Of a DNA stretch of 64,000 nucleotides, positions 1-9,554 are shown piece by piece. The notes below the pieces were generated by a model, which was not told the origin of the DNA, did not search any database, and saw nothing but the letters and a program-made list of their open reading frames with translations. This DNA comes from Bacteroidota bacterium (GTDB lineage: Bacteria; Bacteroidota; Bacteroidia; B-17B0; Aurantibacillaceae). Made by a program: the position numbers and the translations under genes. Numbering within the stretch: the stretch's first letter is position 1; every line of letters starts with the position of its first letter. Location: contig JACDED010000002.1 in NCBI GenBank assembly GCA_013816615.1, positions 1 through 64,000 of the forward strand, given 5' to 3'.

Positions 1-84
1 CTTACAAATAAACCTGCAGGCATTTATTTGGTTAAGCTAATAACTGAAACGGGTTTAACGATTAAAAAACTAATTAAAGAATAG
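1..84 (+). CDS. C-terminal end of a T9SS type A sorted protein (partial)
   Basis: The window opens inside a reading frame that ends with TAG at 82-84. The 27 visible residues (LTNKPAGIYLVKL, then KKLIKE at the end) have the G-I/V-Y-hydrophobic-V/I-K pattern followed by a basic end that closes type A Por-secretion (T9SS) sorting domains. Such a domain directs a protein across the outer membrane and is then cleaved by the T9SS sortase. The rest of the protein lies upstream of the window, so its function cannot be judged. It converges with polA, with a single base between the two stop codons. Confidence 0.7.
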   Translation, partial: LTNKPAGIYLVKLITETGLTIKKLIKE

Positions 85-85
85 T

Positions 86-2914
86 TTAATGTGCTGCCAG
101 CCAGTTCTCCCCAACACCCATTCCAACCTCAACTGGCACATCTAAGGGTAAAGCGTTACGCATATGCATTTCAATAATTGGTTTTACAATTTCCAGTTCG
201 GGTTTGTAAACGTCAAACACTAACTCATCATGCACCTGCAATAACATTTTTGTTTTAAAATTTTGTTCTTTAAGATCGTTATAAATATTGATCATCGCTA
301 CTTTGATCATATCTGCAGCGCTACCTTGTATTGGTGCATTAATAGCATTTCGTTCTGCAAAGCTGCGAACCGTTGCGTTGTTTGAATTGATATCGCGCAA
401 CCAACGCTTACGGCCTAACAATGTTTTTACGTAGCCATTCTCGCGCGCAAAATTGATTGTGTCATTCATGTAAATATCAATGGCAGAGAATTCTTTTTTA
501 TAGTTATCAATTATTTCTTTTGCTTCGGTGCGGCTAATACCAAGATTCTCGGCAAGACCGAATGCACCTTGTCCGTAGATGATCCCAAAGTTTACGCTTT
601 TAGCTTTGTAACGCATTTCTTTTGTTACATCGCTTTCTGCAACGTTAAATACTTTTGATGCGGTGGCGGTATGAATATCTTTTCCTAATCTAAACGCCTC
701 ACACATATTTTTATCGCCACTAATGCTTGCAACAATACGTAGTTCTATTTGCGAGTAATCGGCGCTTAATAAAATATGATCTTTATCGCGTGGAATAAAT
801 GCTTTACGAATTTGTCTTCCCCGTTCTGTTCTGATAGGAATGTTTTGCAGGTTTGGATTATCGCTGCTTAAGCGTCCGGTAACAGCTACAACCTGGTTAA
901 ACGAAGTGTGAATACGGTTTGTTTTTTTATTTACCAGTTCCGGTAAAGTATCTACATAAGTAGATTTTAATTTTACAAGTTCGCGGTAATCCAATATTTT
1001 TGAAACGATAGGATGTGTGCCTTCCAGCTTGCTTAAAACCTCTTCACCGGTAGCGTACTGACCTGTTTTTGTTTTCTTGGCCTTATCAGTGATTTTTAAA
1101 TATTCAAATAAAATTTCGCCAACTTGTTTTGGTGATGATACATTAAATTTAGTTCCGGCTAAATCCTGTATTTCTTTCTCTACATTTGCAATATCAATTT
1201 GTAATTGGGCAGAGAACTCTCTCAAAACGGGTACATCTAAATTAATGCCTTCGCGCTCAATGTTAGCAAGCACTTTTATTAGCGGCACTTCTACATCGTT
1301 AAATAAATTTTCAACGTCATTTTCTTTTAATAAAGGGGCAAACTTTTTTTGTAATTGAATGGTTACATCGGCATCTTCGGCAGCGTAATCTTTTATCACA
1401 TCTATTGCTACTTCGCGCATGCTAATTTGTTCCTTACCTTTTTTGCCGATCAATTCGGTAATACTAACAGGCGAATAATTTAAATAAGTTTGAGCGAGGA
1501 TATCCATACCATGGCGCATATCAGGCATAATTAAAAAATGCGCCACCATGGTATCGAACAATTTATTTTTTATTTCGATATCATAGTTCAATAAGATCTG
1601 GTAATCGTATTTTATATTTTGACCTATTAATACTTTTGAAGCGTCGTCAAAAATTTTACGAAAAGGTGCTAATTGCTTTATAGCTTCGTCTTTATTTTCG
1701 GAGATCGGAACATAATATGCATGATGCGATTTTATTGAAAATGATAATCCAACTAATTCCGCTGTAATTGTATCAAGTCCCGTTGTCTCGCTATCAAAAC
1801 AATATTCAGTTTCTTTTTCAAGAACAGAAACAAGCGTATTTATTTTTTCGATTGAATCAACTAATTCATAATTGTGTTCAACATCATGAATGGTTTTAAA
1901 ATTGGTAACCGGCGTTTGTGTTTCAACGTTTTCATTTGATGAAGAGAAAAGATCCGGATCGCTGAACAGATCTTGTGTTGCTGCTTTTTGAGGTTTTGGT
2001 TCCGGTAATTTTTCTTTGCCACCAATATCTTCGCCTAAAACTTTTTGCGCAATAGCGCGAAACTCAAGTTCTTTAAAAAGCTCAAGAAGGCTTTCTTTAT
2101 TAATAGGTTTTAGTATCAATTCTTTTTCATCGAGCTCAACAGGGCAATCCAAACAAATAGTAGCTAAACGTTTTGACTGAAGCGCCATTTCTTTATTATT
2201 CTCAACCTTTTCTTTTAATTTGCCTTTTAATTTATCAGTATTCGCTAATAAATTTTCAACGCTTCCATAATCTTTAATAAGCTGGATGGCAGTCTTCTCG
2301 CCCACTCCGGGAATGCCGGGAATGTTATCCACTTTATCACCCATTAAACCTAAAATATCAATTAATTGCAATACATTTTCTATTTCCCACTTCTTACAAA
2401 TTTCCTGGGGACCTAAAACCTCGGCGGCATTGCCAAAACGTGCGGGTTTATAAATAAATGTATTGGAGTCAACCAGCTGTCCATAATCTTTATCCGGCGT
2501 CATCATGTAGGTTGTAAATCCTGCCTTCTCTGCTTTAATAGCAAGAGTACCAATAATATCATCCGCCTCGTAACCCGGTGTGCCAAGTGTTTGAATATTG
2601 AAGCCTTTTATCAGATCCATAATTAATGGAATAGATTTGCGAAGATCTTCCGGCATTTCTTCACGGTTGGCTTTGTAGGCTTCAAACTCAACGTGGCGCT
2701 GTGTTGGACCTTCCATATCAAACACAACGGCAATGTGCGTTGGCTTTTCTTTATTTAAAATTTCGAGTAAGGTATTTGTAAAACCGAAAATAGCCGAGGT
2801 ATTAAAGCCTTTTGAGTTGATACGCGGCGCATTGCTGAATGCAAAAAAAGCGCGGTAAATAAGCGCATACGCATCTAATAAAAATAATTTTCTTTCAGTG
2901 TCTTTTGTGATCAT
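86..2914 (-). CDS. polA: DNA polymerase I
   Basis: Replicative gap-filling and repair polymerase with nick-translation activity, 942 residues, the normal length for a three-domain enzyme. Residues 10-300 form the 5' nuclease (DKDYGQLV near 141, helix-hairpin-helix GIPGVGEKTA near 200). A 3'-5' exonuclease follows and looks active: DSETTG at 374-379, GQNIKYDYQ near 431 and the YAAEDAD motif near 510 keep the DEDD residues. The polymerase domain has motif A (DYSQIELR), the O-helix (RYKAKSVNFGIIYGQ) and motif C (VHDELV). Bacteroidota PolA often keep an active proofreading domain, as here. Translation starts at the ATG at 2914. Confidence 0.98.
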   Translation of the reverse strand: MITKDTERKLFLLDAYALIYRAFFAFSNAPRINSKGFNTSAIFGFTNTLLEILNKEKPTHIAVVFDMEGPTQRHVEFEAYKANREEMPEDLRKSIPLIMDLIKGFNIQTLGTPGYEADDIIGTLAIKAEKAGFTTYMMTPDKDYGQLVDSNTFIYKPARFGNAAEVLGPQEICKKWEIENVLQLIDILGLMGDKVDNIPGIPGVGEKTAIQLIKDYGSVENLLANTDKLKGKLKEKVENNKEMALQSKRLATICLDCPVELDEKELILKPINKESLLELFKELEFRAIAQKVLGEDIGGKEKLPEPKPQKAATQDLFSDPDLFSSSNENVETQTPVTNFKTIHDVEHNYELVDSIEKINTLVSVLEKETEYCFDSETTGLDTITAELVGLSFSIKSHHAYYVPISENKDEAIKQLAPFRKIFDDASKVLIGQNIKYDYQILLNYDIEIKNKLFDTMVAHFLIMPDMRHGMDILAQTYLNYSPVSITELIGKKGKEQISMREVAIDVIKDYAAEDADVTIQLQKKFAPLLKENDVENLFNDVEVPLIKVLANIEREGINLDVPVLREFSAQLQIDIANVEKEIQDLAGTKFNVSSPKQVGEILFEYLKITDKAKKTKTGQYATGEEVLSKLEGTHPIVSKILDYRELVKLKSTYVDTLPELVNKKTNRIHTSFNQVVAVTGRLSSDNPNLQNIPIRTERGRQIRKAFIPRDKDHILLSADYSQIELRIVASISGDKNMCEAFRLGKDIHTATASKVFNVAESDVTKEMRYKAKSVNFGIIYGQGAFGLAENLGISRTEAKEIIDNYKKEFSAIDIYMNDTINFARENGYVKTLLGRKRWLRDINSNNATVRSFAERNAINAPIQGSAADMIKVAMINIYNDLKEQNFKTKMLLQVHDELVFDVYKPELEIVKPIIEMHMRNALPLDVPVEVGMGVGENWLAAH

Positions 2915-2960
2915 GTTATAATTTTTTGTAGAAATTAATTTTGCGAAGCTTATAAAAAGA

Positions 2961-3503
2961 TCAGCTTCTGTTATTGTATTTGGTGATCACTTCTACGGCT
3001 TTTTCTTCGTTTAGTTTTTTGTCGCCTTCATATTCGTTAGCGTACCCGGCAGCTCCACTCATCATATCCTGTAATTGCTTTTTAAATTTTCCTTCTTTAA
3101 CGGTGGTCATTTTTTTATCGTCTTTACGCATCATGTAATATTCTCCTTCCCAGCTAATGGCATTCATATTGGCTACTTCAAACATCATTTTATAAAGAGA
3201 GATTTCTCCGCGTACAAGCACACGATAAAACTTTTGTTCTCCTTCATATTCCATGGCAATGTAATGTTGGTTGTCAAAACCATACGCTTTCACTTTGTTT
3301 GCTTTGTAATTTTTTTGGGTGCCGCTTTCCTCTTTAAAAAAAACCTTACTGTAATTATCCTGTTCTTTTTTCGGATTTATTTTCACTTCGCCTTTAAGCG
3401 TGTCGCCTTTTTCGTTAACAATATACCCCTTTACAAAAGTAATTTGCGCATTGACACAAAATGTTACTAAGCTTATCAATAGAGCTGTGAGCGTATTTTT
3501 CAT
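2961..3503 (-). CDS. Secreted protein of unknown function
   Basis: A 180-residue protein with a clear signal peptide (hydrophobic core TALLISLVTF, cleavage expected between A and Q in NAQITF). The mature part begins with a short beta-rich segment (KGYIVNEKGDTLKGEV) seen in many small Bacteroidota periplasmic proteins, and is rich in Lys, Glu and Tyr. There is no catalytic motif that I recognise. It lies 46 bases upstream of polA on the same strand and may be transcribed with it, but nothing suggests a shared role. Function unknown. Confidence 0.75.
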   Translation of the reverse strand: MKNTLTALLISLVTFCVNAQITFVKGYIVNEKGDTLKGEVKINPKKEQDNYSKVFFKEESGTQKNYKANKVKAYGFDNQHYIAMEYEGEQKFYRVLVRGEISLYKMMFEVANMNAISWEGEYYMMRKDDKKMTTVKEGKFKKQLQDMMSGAAGYANEYEGDKKLNEEKAVEVITKYNNRS

Positions 3504-3634
3504 AAAACAAATTTTAAACAGGCTTATAAAGAAAATTAAATTTTAGCTCTAAAAAAAGCTTTGTTAGAACTGTGTGAATAAGTTGAGCTGTTATTTGCAA
3601 ATACTGCGGTTTTTGACTGATTTTGTTAAAAACA

Positions 3635-3665
3635 TTTGCCAAACCACTGTTAAAATATATCTTTA
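3635..3665 (+). promoter_or_regulatory. Bacteroidota-type promoter for the PIG-L deacetylase gene
   Basis: TTTG at 3635-3638 is followed after 19 bases by TATCTTTA at 3658-3665, one mismatch from the phylum's TTTG / TAnnTTTG promoter consensus. It ends 21 bases before the ATG at 3687, so a short leader is predicted. Confidence 0.5.
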
Positions 3666-3686
3666 TATAAGAGTAATTTTTATTAC

Positions 3687-4622
3687 ATGAGCGTAGGCAG
3701 AAAAATTAAATTTACATTAAAGTGGATAGTTATTCTCGTCTTTATTGTTGTACTGTTTTATTACCTGTGGTTACTTTTTTATTTAACATGTGTTGCAAGA
3801 ACCGAAGCAATAAAAAAAGACGATTATTTAAATACACTTATAAATAAACGAGCGCTAATTATAACAGCGCATACTGACGATGATGTTGGTATGGCCGGCA
3901 CGTTACTGCAATTGGCAAAAAACGGCTGGCAATTAAAACATGTTATTTTTAACAATGAAGATCAGACGGATATTAAAGAACGTTTTGCAAATGCCTGCAA
4001 ACAAATACAGGTAAATGAAACCGGAGTTTTTGCTGTTAATATTCGTCGTGATTTGGATACAAATAAAAAAGCTTACTGGCCTTTACCTTTTGCGGTTTGG
4101 GATAAAGTATTTGATCACGATACGGTTTACAGCATCCTCAGCAAAGAAATTTTAGATTATAAACCATCTGTTATTTTTACTTTAGATGACAGCATTGGCG
4201 GTTACGGCCACCCGGAGCATGTTTTGATAAGCAAGGTGGTACATGAGATCTGCACGAATTATAAGAATGAAGAAATTTATAAAGGCGGCACTTTATTTTC
4301 AGTAGAAAAAATATACCAGGCAGTACTTCCAAAAAAAATGGCGCATAAATTATTGGTTGATGGTAGCAGGGTGCAAAAAAGTGCTAATGTGTATTTAGCA
4401 GCACAGGCAGCTTACAGTTGCTCTGGAATGCCAGACCCGGAAGTTGAAGTGGAGATAAAAGGTCTTTCGAAAGAAAAAATGAATTACATTAAAGCTTACA
4501 ATATGGGTGAAAGAAAAAATATTGGAAAAGTGTATAGGTATTACAATTATTTTCCACACTGGATCTACTTCGGCATTTTTGATAAAGAATACTTTAACGT
4601 GATCGATCTGCGAAAAAATTAA
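3687..4622 (+). CDS. PIG-L/LmbE family deacetylase, membrane anchored
   Basis: A 311-residue zinc-dependent N-deacetylase-like protein. One transmembrane helix (residues 12-34) anchors it with the catalytic domain after it. The metal site motif of the family (AHPDDE) appears as AHTDDDVG at 61-68, and the second ligand motif is GYGHPEHV near residue 172, matching the usual HPDHV. Family members remove acetyl groups from GlcNAc-containing lipids, mycothiol precursors or other small molecules; the substrate here is not evident. The first motif has Thr for Pro and Asp for Glu, so activity should be tested. It stands alone on its strand and its 3' end overlaps the convergent glutaminyl cyclase gene by 4 bases. 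Confidence 0.85.
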   Translation: MSVGRKIKFTLKWIVILVFIVVLFYYLWLLFYLTCVARTEAIKKDDYLNTLINKRALIITAHTDDDVGMAGTLLQLAKNGWQLKHVIFNNEDQTDIKERFANACKQIQVNETGVFAVNIRRDLDTNKKAYWPLPFAVWDKVFDHDTVYSILSKEILDYKPSVIFTLDDSIGGYGHPEHVLISKVVHEICTNYKNEEIYKGGTLFSVEKIYQAVLPKKMAHKLLVDGSRVQKSANVYLAAQAAYSCSGMPDPEVEVEIKGLSKEKMNYIKAYNMGERKNIGKVYRYYNYFPHWIYFGIFDKEYFNVIDLRKN

Positions 4623-5461
4623 TGTGCAAATTTAACTTCAAACATTTTTGGCCAAAGCTTACCGGTAACGTAAATTTTGTCGGCAATAGAATCGTAAGCA
4701 ATACCGTTCATTTCTAAGGCATTTGGATTCAGGTTACGCATATCATAATTTATTGGCGTAAAGTTAATTTTTGCAACTACGTTTCCTGTTTTAGGATCGA
4801 TCTTTACAACATAACCGGTTGTATAAATGTTGGCATAAATAAATCCTTTAATAAACTCCAGTTCGTTTAAAGCGTCGGCAGCATAACCGTTTTCGTTAAC
4901 GGCAAGGGTTTTTACAGGCTTCATTTCCGCATCAAAATAAGTAAGGTTATTTGTACCGTCACTCATAATAATATGAGTTCCATCTGTAGTTAAACCCCAG
5001 CCTTCTTTATTAGCATAATTAAACTGACCAATTTTTTTAAATGTTTTTGCATCATAAATAAAACCGGTTTGTTCTTTGTAAGTTACCTGGTAAATTTTCC
5101 CGTTTAAAATAACCATGCCTTCGCCAAAAGGATATGCTTTTTTATCCAGTTCTACTTTTGCATCGAGCTTTCCGGTTTTCATATCAACAATACCTAAAAC
5201 CGACTTTAACTCCGGCATATTATCCGGTGAGCCTGTACTTTCGAATAATTTATTATCGTGAAATAAAAGGCCTTCTGTAAAGGCAGTTGGATCATGAGGT
5301 AATGTGGTAACAATAGAATAATCTAAAAAAGGAACAGGGGGTTTTTCATCAACCACTACTTTTATGTCAGGCTGTTTTTCTACTTTGGTTTCGCAAGAGC
5401 TACAAGATACAAATGCAATAACAATTGCAGAAAAAGAAATTATTTTTTTAACACTTTTCAT
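4619..5461 (-). CDS. Glutaminyl-peptide cyclotransferase, beta-propeller (plant/bacterial) type, lipoprotein
   Basis: Converts an N-terminal glutamine of exported proteins to pyroglutamate. The sequence matches the beta-propeller Glu_cyclase_2 family: PHDPTAFTEGLLF near the start, then ESTGSPD, GEGMVILNGKIYQVTYK, EGWGLTTDGTHIIMSDGT and the terminal LNELEFIKG, NPNALEMNGIAYD and IYVTGKLWPKMFEV segments. A lipobox-like FVSC ahead of SSCE suggests an inner-face outer-membrane or periplasmic lipoprotein. The open frame can be extended upstream to a GTG at 5476 inside cysS, but the ATG at 5461 gives a standard lipoprotein signal (MKSVKK) and is preferred. It lies directly after cysS. See the finding on glutamine-first signal peptides in this window. 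Confidence 0.88.
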   Translation of the reverse strand: MKSVKKIISFSAIVIAFVSCSSCETKVEKQPDIKVVVDEKPPVPFLDYSIVTTLPHDPTAFTEGLLFHDNKLFESTGSPDNMPELKSVLGIVDMKTGKLDAKVELDKKAYPFGEGMVILNGKIYQVTYKEQTGFIYDAKTFKKIGQFNYANKEGWGLTTDGTHIIMSDGTNNLTYFDAEMKPVKTLAVNENGYAADALNELEFIKGFIYANIYTTGYVVKIDPKTGNVVAKINFTPINYDMRNLNPNALEMNGIAYDSIADKIYVTGKLWPKMFEVKFAH

Positions 5462-5463
5462 TT

Positions 5464-6927
5464 TTATATTTTCCACGATGAGCCTTCCTTAGTATCTTTT
5501 ATCTGAACGCCGGCATCGGTTAGTTTATTGCGGATCTCATCACTTAAGGGAAAATTCTTTTCTACTTTTGCTTTGTTACGAATATCTAAAACAAGATTCA
5601 CTACTTTATCCAATACAGCTGTCGTTTTAGAATTCTCTTTTTCTTTCTTTAAGCCCATTACATCAAAAACAAAATTCTGATATATTGTTTTTAAAAGATC
5701 AATATCTGCTTGCGTTAAGCTTAGTTTGCCATCATTAGCAGAATTAATAATTCTTACCGTATCAAATAAATGTGCAACCAGAACGGGCGTATTAAAATCA
5801 TCGTTCATGGCATCGTAACATTTTTGTTGCAATGCTTTTATATCTTCGGTTGAAGTGGATGCCGCTGTTAATGTTAGCAAAGTATTATGCGCTTCCATTA
5901 AACGCTCAAATCCTTTTTCGCTGGCCTGTAATGCTTCGTTAGAAAAATCAAGCGTACTGTGGTAATGTGTTTGCATCATAAAGAAGCGCACGCCCATTGG
6001 GCTGTAGCCTTTCTCTAATAAAGGATGATCGCCGGTAAATAACTCGCCCGGTAAAAAACCATTGCCTGCAGATTTTGACATGCGTACACCGTTAACGGTT
6101 AACATGTTTGTATGCATCCAATAATTTACCGGTGCTTTATGATTACATGCCTGTGATTGTGCAATTTCGTTTGTGTGATGTGTGGCCTGCAGATCCATGC
6201 CGCCGCCATGTATATCAAACACATCGCCTAAATATTTACTGCTCATTGCCGAACACTCGATGTGCCAACCCGGAAAACCCCAGCCCCACGGCGATGGCCA
6301 ACGCATTAATGTTTCGGGTTTTGCTTTTATCCATAATGCAAAATCCAAACGACCATGTTTTTCATCTTGTCCGCTTAGTTCACGGGTACCTTCTAAAAGT
6401 TCTTCCAGTTTTCTATTCGTTAATTGTCCGTAAGAAAAATCTTTATTGTATTTCTCTACATCAAAATACACTGTGCCATCAACAACGTAAGCAAAACCTT
6501 TTTCAATAATTTCTTTTATCATTTCTATCTGCTCGCAGATATGGCCTGTAGCGGTTGGCTCAATGCTTGGCGGCATATTGTTGAATGCCTGCATTACATC
6601 ATGAAAACCAACGGTATATTTTTGTACAATTTCCATCGGCTCTACCTGCTCCAGTTTTGCTTTTTTCGCGAACTTATCATCCCCTTCATCACGATCACCT
6701 TCCAAATGCCCGGCATCAGTAATGTTGCGCACATAACGTACTTTATACCCAATATGAATTAAGTAACGGTAGATCATATCAAAAGAAATGAAGGTGCGGC
6801 AATTGCCTAAATGCACATCACTGTAAACCGTTGGGCCACAAACGTAAAGTCCAACCAAGGGTGGTTTAATTGCTTTAAATTCTTCTTTTTTACGCGTAAG
6901 CGTGTTGTATAAAAATAATGGTTGCAT
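5464..6927 (-). CDS. cysS: Cysteinyl-tRNA synthetase
   Basis: Class I aminoacyl-tRNA synthetase charging tRNA-Cys, 487 residues, close to the usual 460-490. The first zinc ligand Cys30 lies in [14 protein letters not shown], with the HIGH motif present as HLGN at 39-42. The other zinc ligands are in [11 protein letters not shown] and the following HTNEIAQ segment. The KMSKS loop is [13 protein letters not shown]-type helical C-terminal part completes the protein. The ATG at 6927 is the only start upstream of the conserved [12 protein letters not shown]. The glutaminyl cyclase start follows 3 bases after the cysS stop, so the two are probably co-transcribed. Confidence 0.98.
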   Translation of the reverse strand: MQPLFLYNTLTRKKEEFKAIKPPLVGLYVCGPTVYSDVHLGNCRTFISFDMIYRYLIHIGYKVRYVRNITDAGHLEGDRDEGDDKFAKKAKLEQVEPMEIVQKYTVGFHDVMQAFNNMPPSIEPTATGHICEQIEMIKEIIEKGFAYVVDGTVYFDVEKYNKDFSYGQLTNRKLEELLEGTRELSGQDEKHGRLDFALWIKAKPETLMRWPSPWGWGFPGWHIECSAMSSKYLGDVFDIHGGGMDLQATHHTNEIAQSQACNHKAPVNYWMHTNMLTVNGVRMSKSAGNGFLPGELFTGDHPLLEKGYSPMGVRFFMMQTHYHSTLDFSNEALQASEKGFERLMEAHNTLLTLTAASTSTEDIKALQQKCYDAMNDDFNTPVLVAHLFDTVRIINSANDGKLSLTQADIDLLKTIYQNFVFDVMGLKKEKENSKTTAVLDKVVNLVLDIRNKAKVEKNFPLSDEIRNKLTDAGVQIKDTKEGSSWKI

Positions 6928-7016
6928 AAGGAGAAGTAAAAGTAAGAAAATTAAAGGATTTCTAAAACTTACCCCTAAAGGAATTGCAGGATATTTAAAT
7001 CTTAAATTATTTAAGA

Positions 7017-7732
7017 TTATTCTATTGGAGCGTCTTCAACGTAAATTCCATCTTTATAAACGGCTATTCGGCTTAATACTTTGTTATCATCATATATGTA
7101 TGCTTTACCATTCATAAATCGATTGTTTTCAAAAAAACCATCTTTGGTAATCTGCTTGCATTATTATATAAAACATGGTTACCCCATAAAGGAAATATAA
7201 CATCAAAATATTTTCCGCAAGAAAGCTCAGATGAATCTTTAATTACTTCTTTACCGATATTAAAAAAATCGTCAGAAATTCTTATGATTTGCGAGCCTTC
7301 TACTTTCCCTTCTAGTTTAAAAAAGCGTTCGTACACAACTTTCCCGGTGGTGTCAAATTGCTGATACTTTTCAACCCAGTGATTGTTCCTCCAGGTTCCC
7401 GTTTCCTTTATCACACCATTTTCATGGTACATAGAAGCTTCGCCGTTTGGTCTCCCCTCTACGAAAGTCAATTTGTTTCTTAAATTTCCGTTGCAGTAAT
7501 GTTCTGTCCAAATTCCACTTTTTCTATTATTAATGTATTTTCCTTCTTCAACTGTCTGATCTACTTGATAGCAGGTTCCGGGTCTTAGTTTTCCTGTTAT
7601 GCGCCACTGGTCTTGCTTTTTTCCTTCAAGATCAGTGCGGTTAATAGTATCACCATTATATATTTCAAACGTTTGGCTAATGCCTAAAACAGACAAGAAC
7701 ACGAAACAAAACATATATGTGTAAATTTTCAT
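7017..7732 (-). pseudogene. MORN/YwqK-repeat secreted protein, broken by a -1 frameshift
   Basis: The intact frame runs from ATG 7732 to a stop at 7112 (206 residues). It has a signal peptide and several 20-24 residue repeats of the toxin/MORN variant type (GKWxxYYxNGxL pattern, here GIWTEHYCNGNLRNK and YHENGVIKETGTW). Its last residues diverge from the neighbouring paralogue at 7785-8657. One frame over, the DNA continues with KQITKDG, FMNGKAYIY and IYVEDAPIE and stops at 7017-7019, matching residue for residue the paralogue's end. Adding one base at about 7152-7156 restores the full match, so a single base has been lost there. The N-terminal repeats are still translatable. No terminal gliding or T9SS tail. 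A sequencing error is an alternative. Confidence 0.75.
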
Positions 7733-7742
7733 GGAGACAAAA

Positions 7743-7765
7743 AAGGCGGAGTAAAACTCCGCCTT
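7743..7765 (-). terminator. Rho-independent terminator
   Basis: A perfect 10-base stem (AAGGCGGAGT / ACTCCGCCTT) with a 3-base loop, followed on the minus strand by a run of six T. It ends transcription of the 7785-8657 gene, so the downstream broken paralogue needs its own promoter or read-through. Confidence 0.85.
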
Positions 7766-7784
7766 ATATTTAAATAATAAAAAA

Positions 7785-8657
7785 TTAGTTTTCTATTGGC
7801 GCATCGCCAACGTAGATGCCGCCTTTGTAAACAGCAACCTGTGTTAAAATGCCATTTTCGTTATAGATATAGGCCTTTCCTTCCATAAAACGATTGTCTT
7901 TAAAAACACCGTCTTTAGTTACCTGTTTGTTTTTGTTGTAAAGTGTTTGCTTACCATTTAAAACCAAGGCCCCTGCTGGTTTTTCAATTACTGCAATTTT
8001 TGGTGGATTTGGTGCATCTTCTGTTTTCTTGGCAACTTTTTCAGTTGATTCGTAAGTTTTAATAGTAGCAACATCTACATTACCATTATCGTATTTTTTT
8101 TCAGCTTTTAATTTGCCGTTCTCATAAAATTCCTGAACGGTTCCTGTTTCTTTTCCGTTTACAAAATTTCCTTTAACAGCTGTTTCACCGTTTTCGTATT
8201 TGTAGGTTTGCACGCCTTCGCGCTTACCGCTGGCGTTAAATGTAAATTCGTGTTGTACCTGTCCGTTATCGTAATATTGTTTAAAGCCGCCAACCCAATG
8301 GTTATTTTTCCATTGTCCTTCTTCTTCAATTTTTCCGTTCTCGTGGTAAACGATTGCGTAGCCATCTGGACGGCCATTTGCGAATGTTATTTTGTTTTTT
8401 GTATTTCCGTTACAGAAATACTCCATCCAAATTCCGGTTTTACGGTTTTCTTTGTACGATCCTTCTTCCGCTTTTTGACTGGGGGCATAACATGTATTTG
8501 GTTTATGTTTTCCGAATAAAACCCATTTACCTTGTTTTTTGCCAAGCTCATCAATAAAGTTAATAGTATCCATGGTGTTAGGGATCACTTCATATGTTTG
8601 CGCAAAATGGGTATTTAAATACCCTAAACTTAGTGCGAATAATAATGTGATTCTCAT
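7785..8657 (-). CDS. Secreted MORN/YwqK-type repeat protein
   Basis: A 290-residue exported protein (signal peptide cleaved at FAQ-TYEV). It is made of repeats of about 22 residues with the YYxNGxxxxExxxKNG pattern: GIWMEYFCNGNTKNK, YHENGKIEEEGQWKNN, YYDNGQVQHEFTF, YENGETAVKGNFVNG, FYENGKLKAEKKYDNG, ending with YIYNENGILTQVAVYKGG. Databases often label such proteins 'toxin-antitoxin YwqK family antitoxin', but no toxin lies nearby, and in Bacteroidota they are usually uncharacterised periplasmic or surface proteins. It is the intact paralogue of the gene just downstream, and has its own terminator between the two. Confidence 0.82.
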   Translation of the reverse strand: MRITLLFALSLGYLNTHFAQTYEVIPNTMDTINFIDELGKKQGKWVLFGKHKPNTCYAPSQKAEEGSYKENRKTGIWMEYFCNGNTKNKITFANGRPDGYAIVYHENGKIEEEGQWKNNHWVGGFKQYYDNGQVQHEFTFNASGKREGVQTYKYENGETAVKGNFVNGKETGTVQEFYENGKLKAEKKYDNGNVDVATIKTYESTEKVAKKTEDAPNPPKIAVIEKPAGALVLNGKQTLYNKNKQVTKDGVFKDNRFMEGKAYIYNENGILTQVAVYKGGIYVGDAPIEN

Positions 8658-8826
8658 AATTAACAGTTTTTATTATATTGAAGTTAGGAAATTCAGATGG
8701 CTAATTAACTCAGGCTTAGCGTGGAGTTATTAACAATGCGAGGAGGATTTGGCGAAAATTAGACGAGTTTGTGTTATTTGCCGACGAATTTTATCCTTGT
8801 ATTTAGCTCCTTTGAATAAACAAAAA

Positions 8827-8854
8827 AACCCTCTGCATTTTAATACAGAGGGTT
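8827..8854 (-). terminator. Rho-independent terminator of the uppS-bamA-skp operon
   Basis: A 9-base stem (AACCCTCTG / CAGAGGGTT) with an 10-base loop, followed on the minus strand by seven T. It lies 18 bases after the last stop of the operon. Confidence 0.85.
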
Positions 8855-8872
8855 CTTGAAAAACTATTGCAA

Positions 8873-9484
8873 TTATTTATTTCCTTTTGGAGGTGTTTTT
8901 CCACCGCCACCACCTTGAGGAGGAGTTTTAATACCACCCGTTGGGTTGGCCGCACCTGGAATAACTGCCGCAGGCATAGAGTCTAATTTCTTTTTAACTG
9001 CCATTAAAACATCATCAGATGCTTCGCTGTATAGAACGCTTCCAGCACTTGTATCTAAAATATACTTGTAACCGCCTTCTTTTGCCACTGCTTCAATTCC
9101 TTTTTTGGCTTTATCCATAATAGGTGCAGTTAATTCAGCTGTTTTACGTTGATAATCCTGCTGTGCTTGTTGTTTGAATTCTTCGATACGACGTTGTAAT
9201 TGGTTTAACTCGTCTTCTTTTGTTTTTTTTACAAGATCGCTCATTGTGGCATTATCCTGCATATATTTTTGATACTTAGCTTCTAACTCAGATTGCATAC
9301 TGATAGATTCAGCATCAATTCCTTTTAAATAATTTTGGGCTGTTTCTTTAGCTATTTTTGTTTCAGGCATTAAGCTGATCAAAGAGTCTAAACTCAAATG
9401 TGCAATTTTTTGGGCTTTTGCAAAAGAGAATAATCCAATTGCCGCAATAATCAGGGCTACTCTTGTAAATTTTTGTTTGTTCAT
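8873..9484 (-). CDS. OmpH/Skp family periplasmic chaperone (second copy)
   Basis: A 203-residue periplasmic protein with a signal peptide (AKAQ-KIAH). The rest is a long charged alpha-helical coil typical of Skp tentacles (ELEAKYQKYMQD, KKTKEDELNQLQRRIEEFKQQAQQDYQRKT), ending with the conserved GGYKYILDTS beta segment that builds the trimer core. Skp trimers hold unfolded outer-membrane proteins on the way to BamA. A Gly/Pro-rich C-terminal extension (GGIKTPPQGGGGGKTPPKGNK region) is unlike the first copy. It is the last gene of the uppS-bamA-skp-skp operon, 70 bases after the preceding one. Confidence 0.93.
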   Translation of the reverse strand: MNKQKFTRVALIIAAIGLFSFAKAQKIAHLSLDSLISLMPETKIAKETAQNYLKGIDAESISMQSELEAKYQKYMQDNATMSDLVKKTKEDELNQLQRRIEEFKQQAQQDYQRKTAELTAPIMDKAKKGIEAVAKEGGYKYILDTSAGSVLYSEASDDVLMAVKKKLDSMPAAVIPGAANPTGGIKTPPQGGGGGKTPPKGNK

Positions 9485-9554
9485 AGTGTTTGTTTTTTAT
9501 GCTATTAAAGCATGGGTTTTATTGGTGTTTTTATTGTTTATTAATTCTATAAAA

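Noticed and set aside
6108-6762. Plus-strand frames inside cysS
   Set aside because: They are shadows of the cysS codons without family features.
7112-8657. Toxin-antitoxin pair suggested by the YwqK label
   Set aside because: Both genes are repeat proteins with signal peptides, and no toxin-like gene is beside them.
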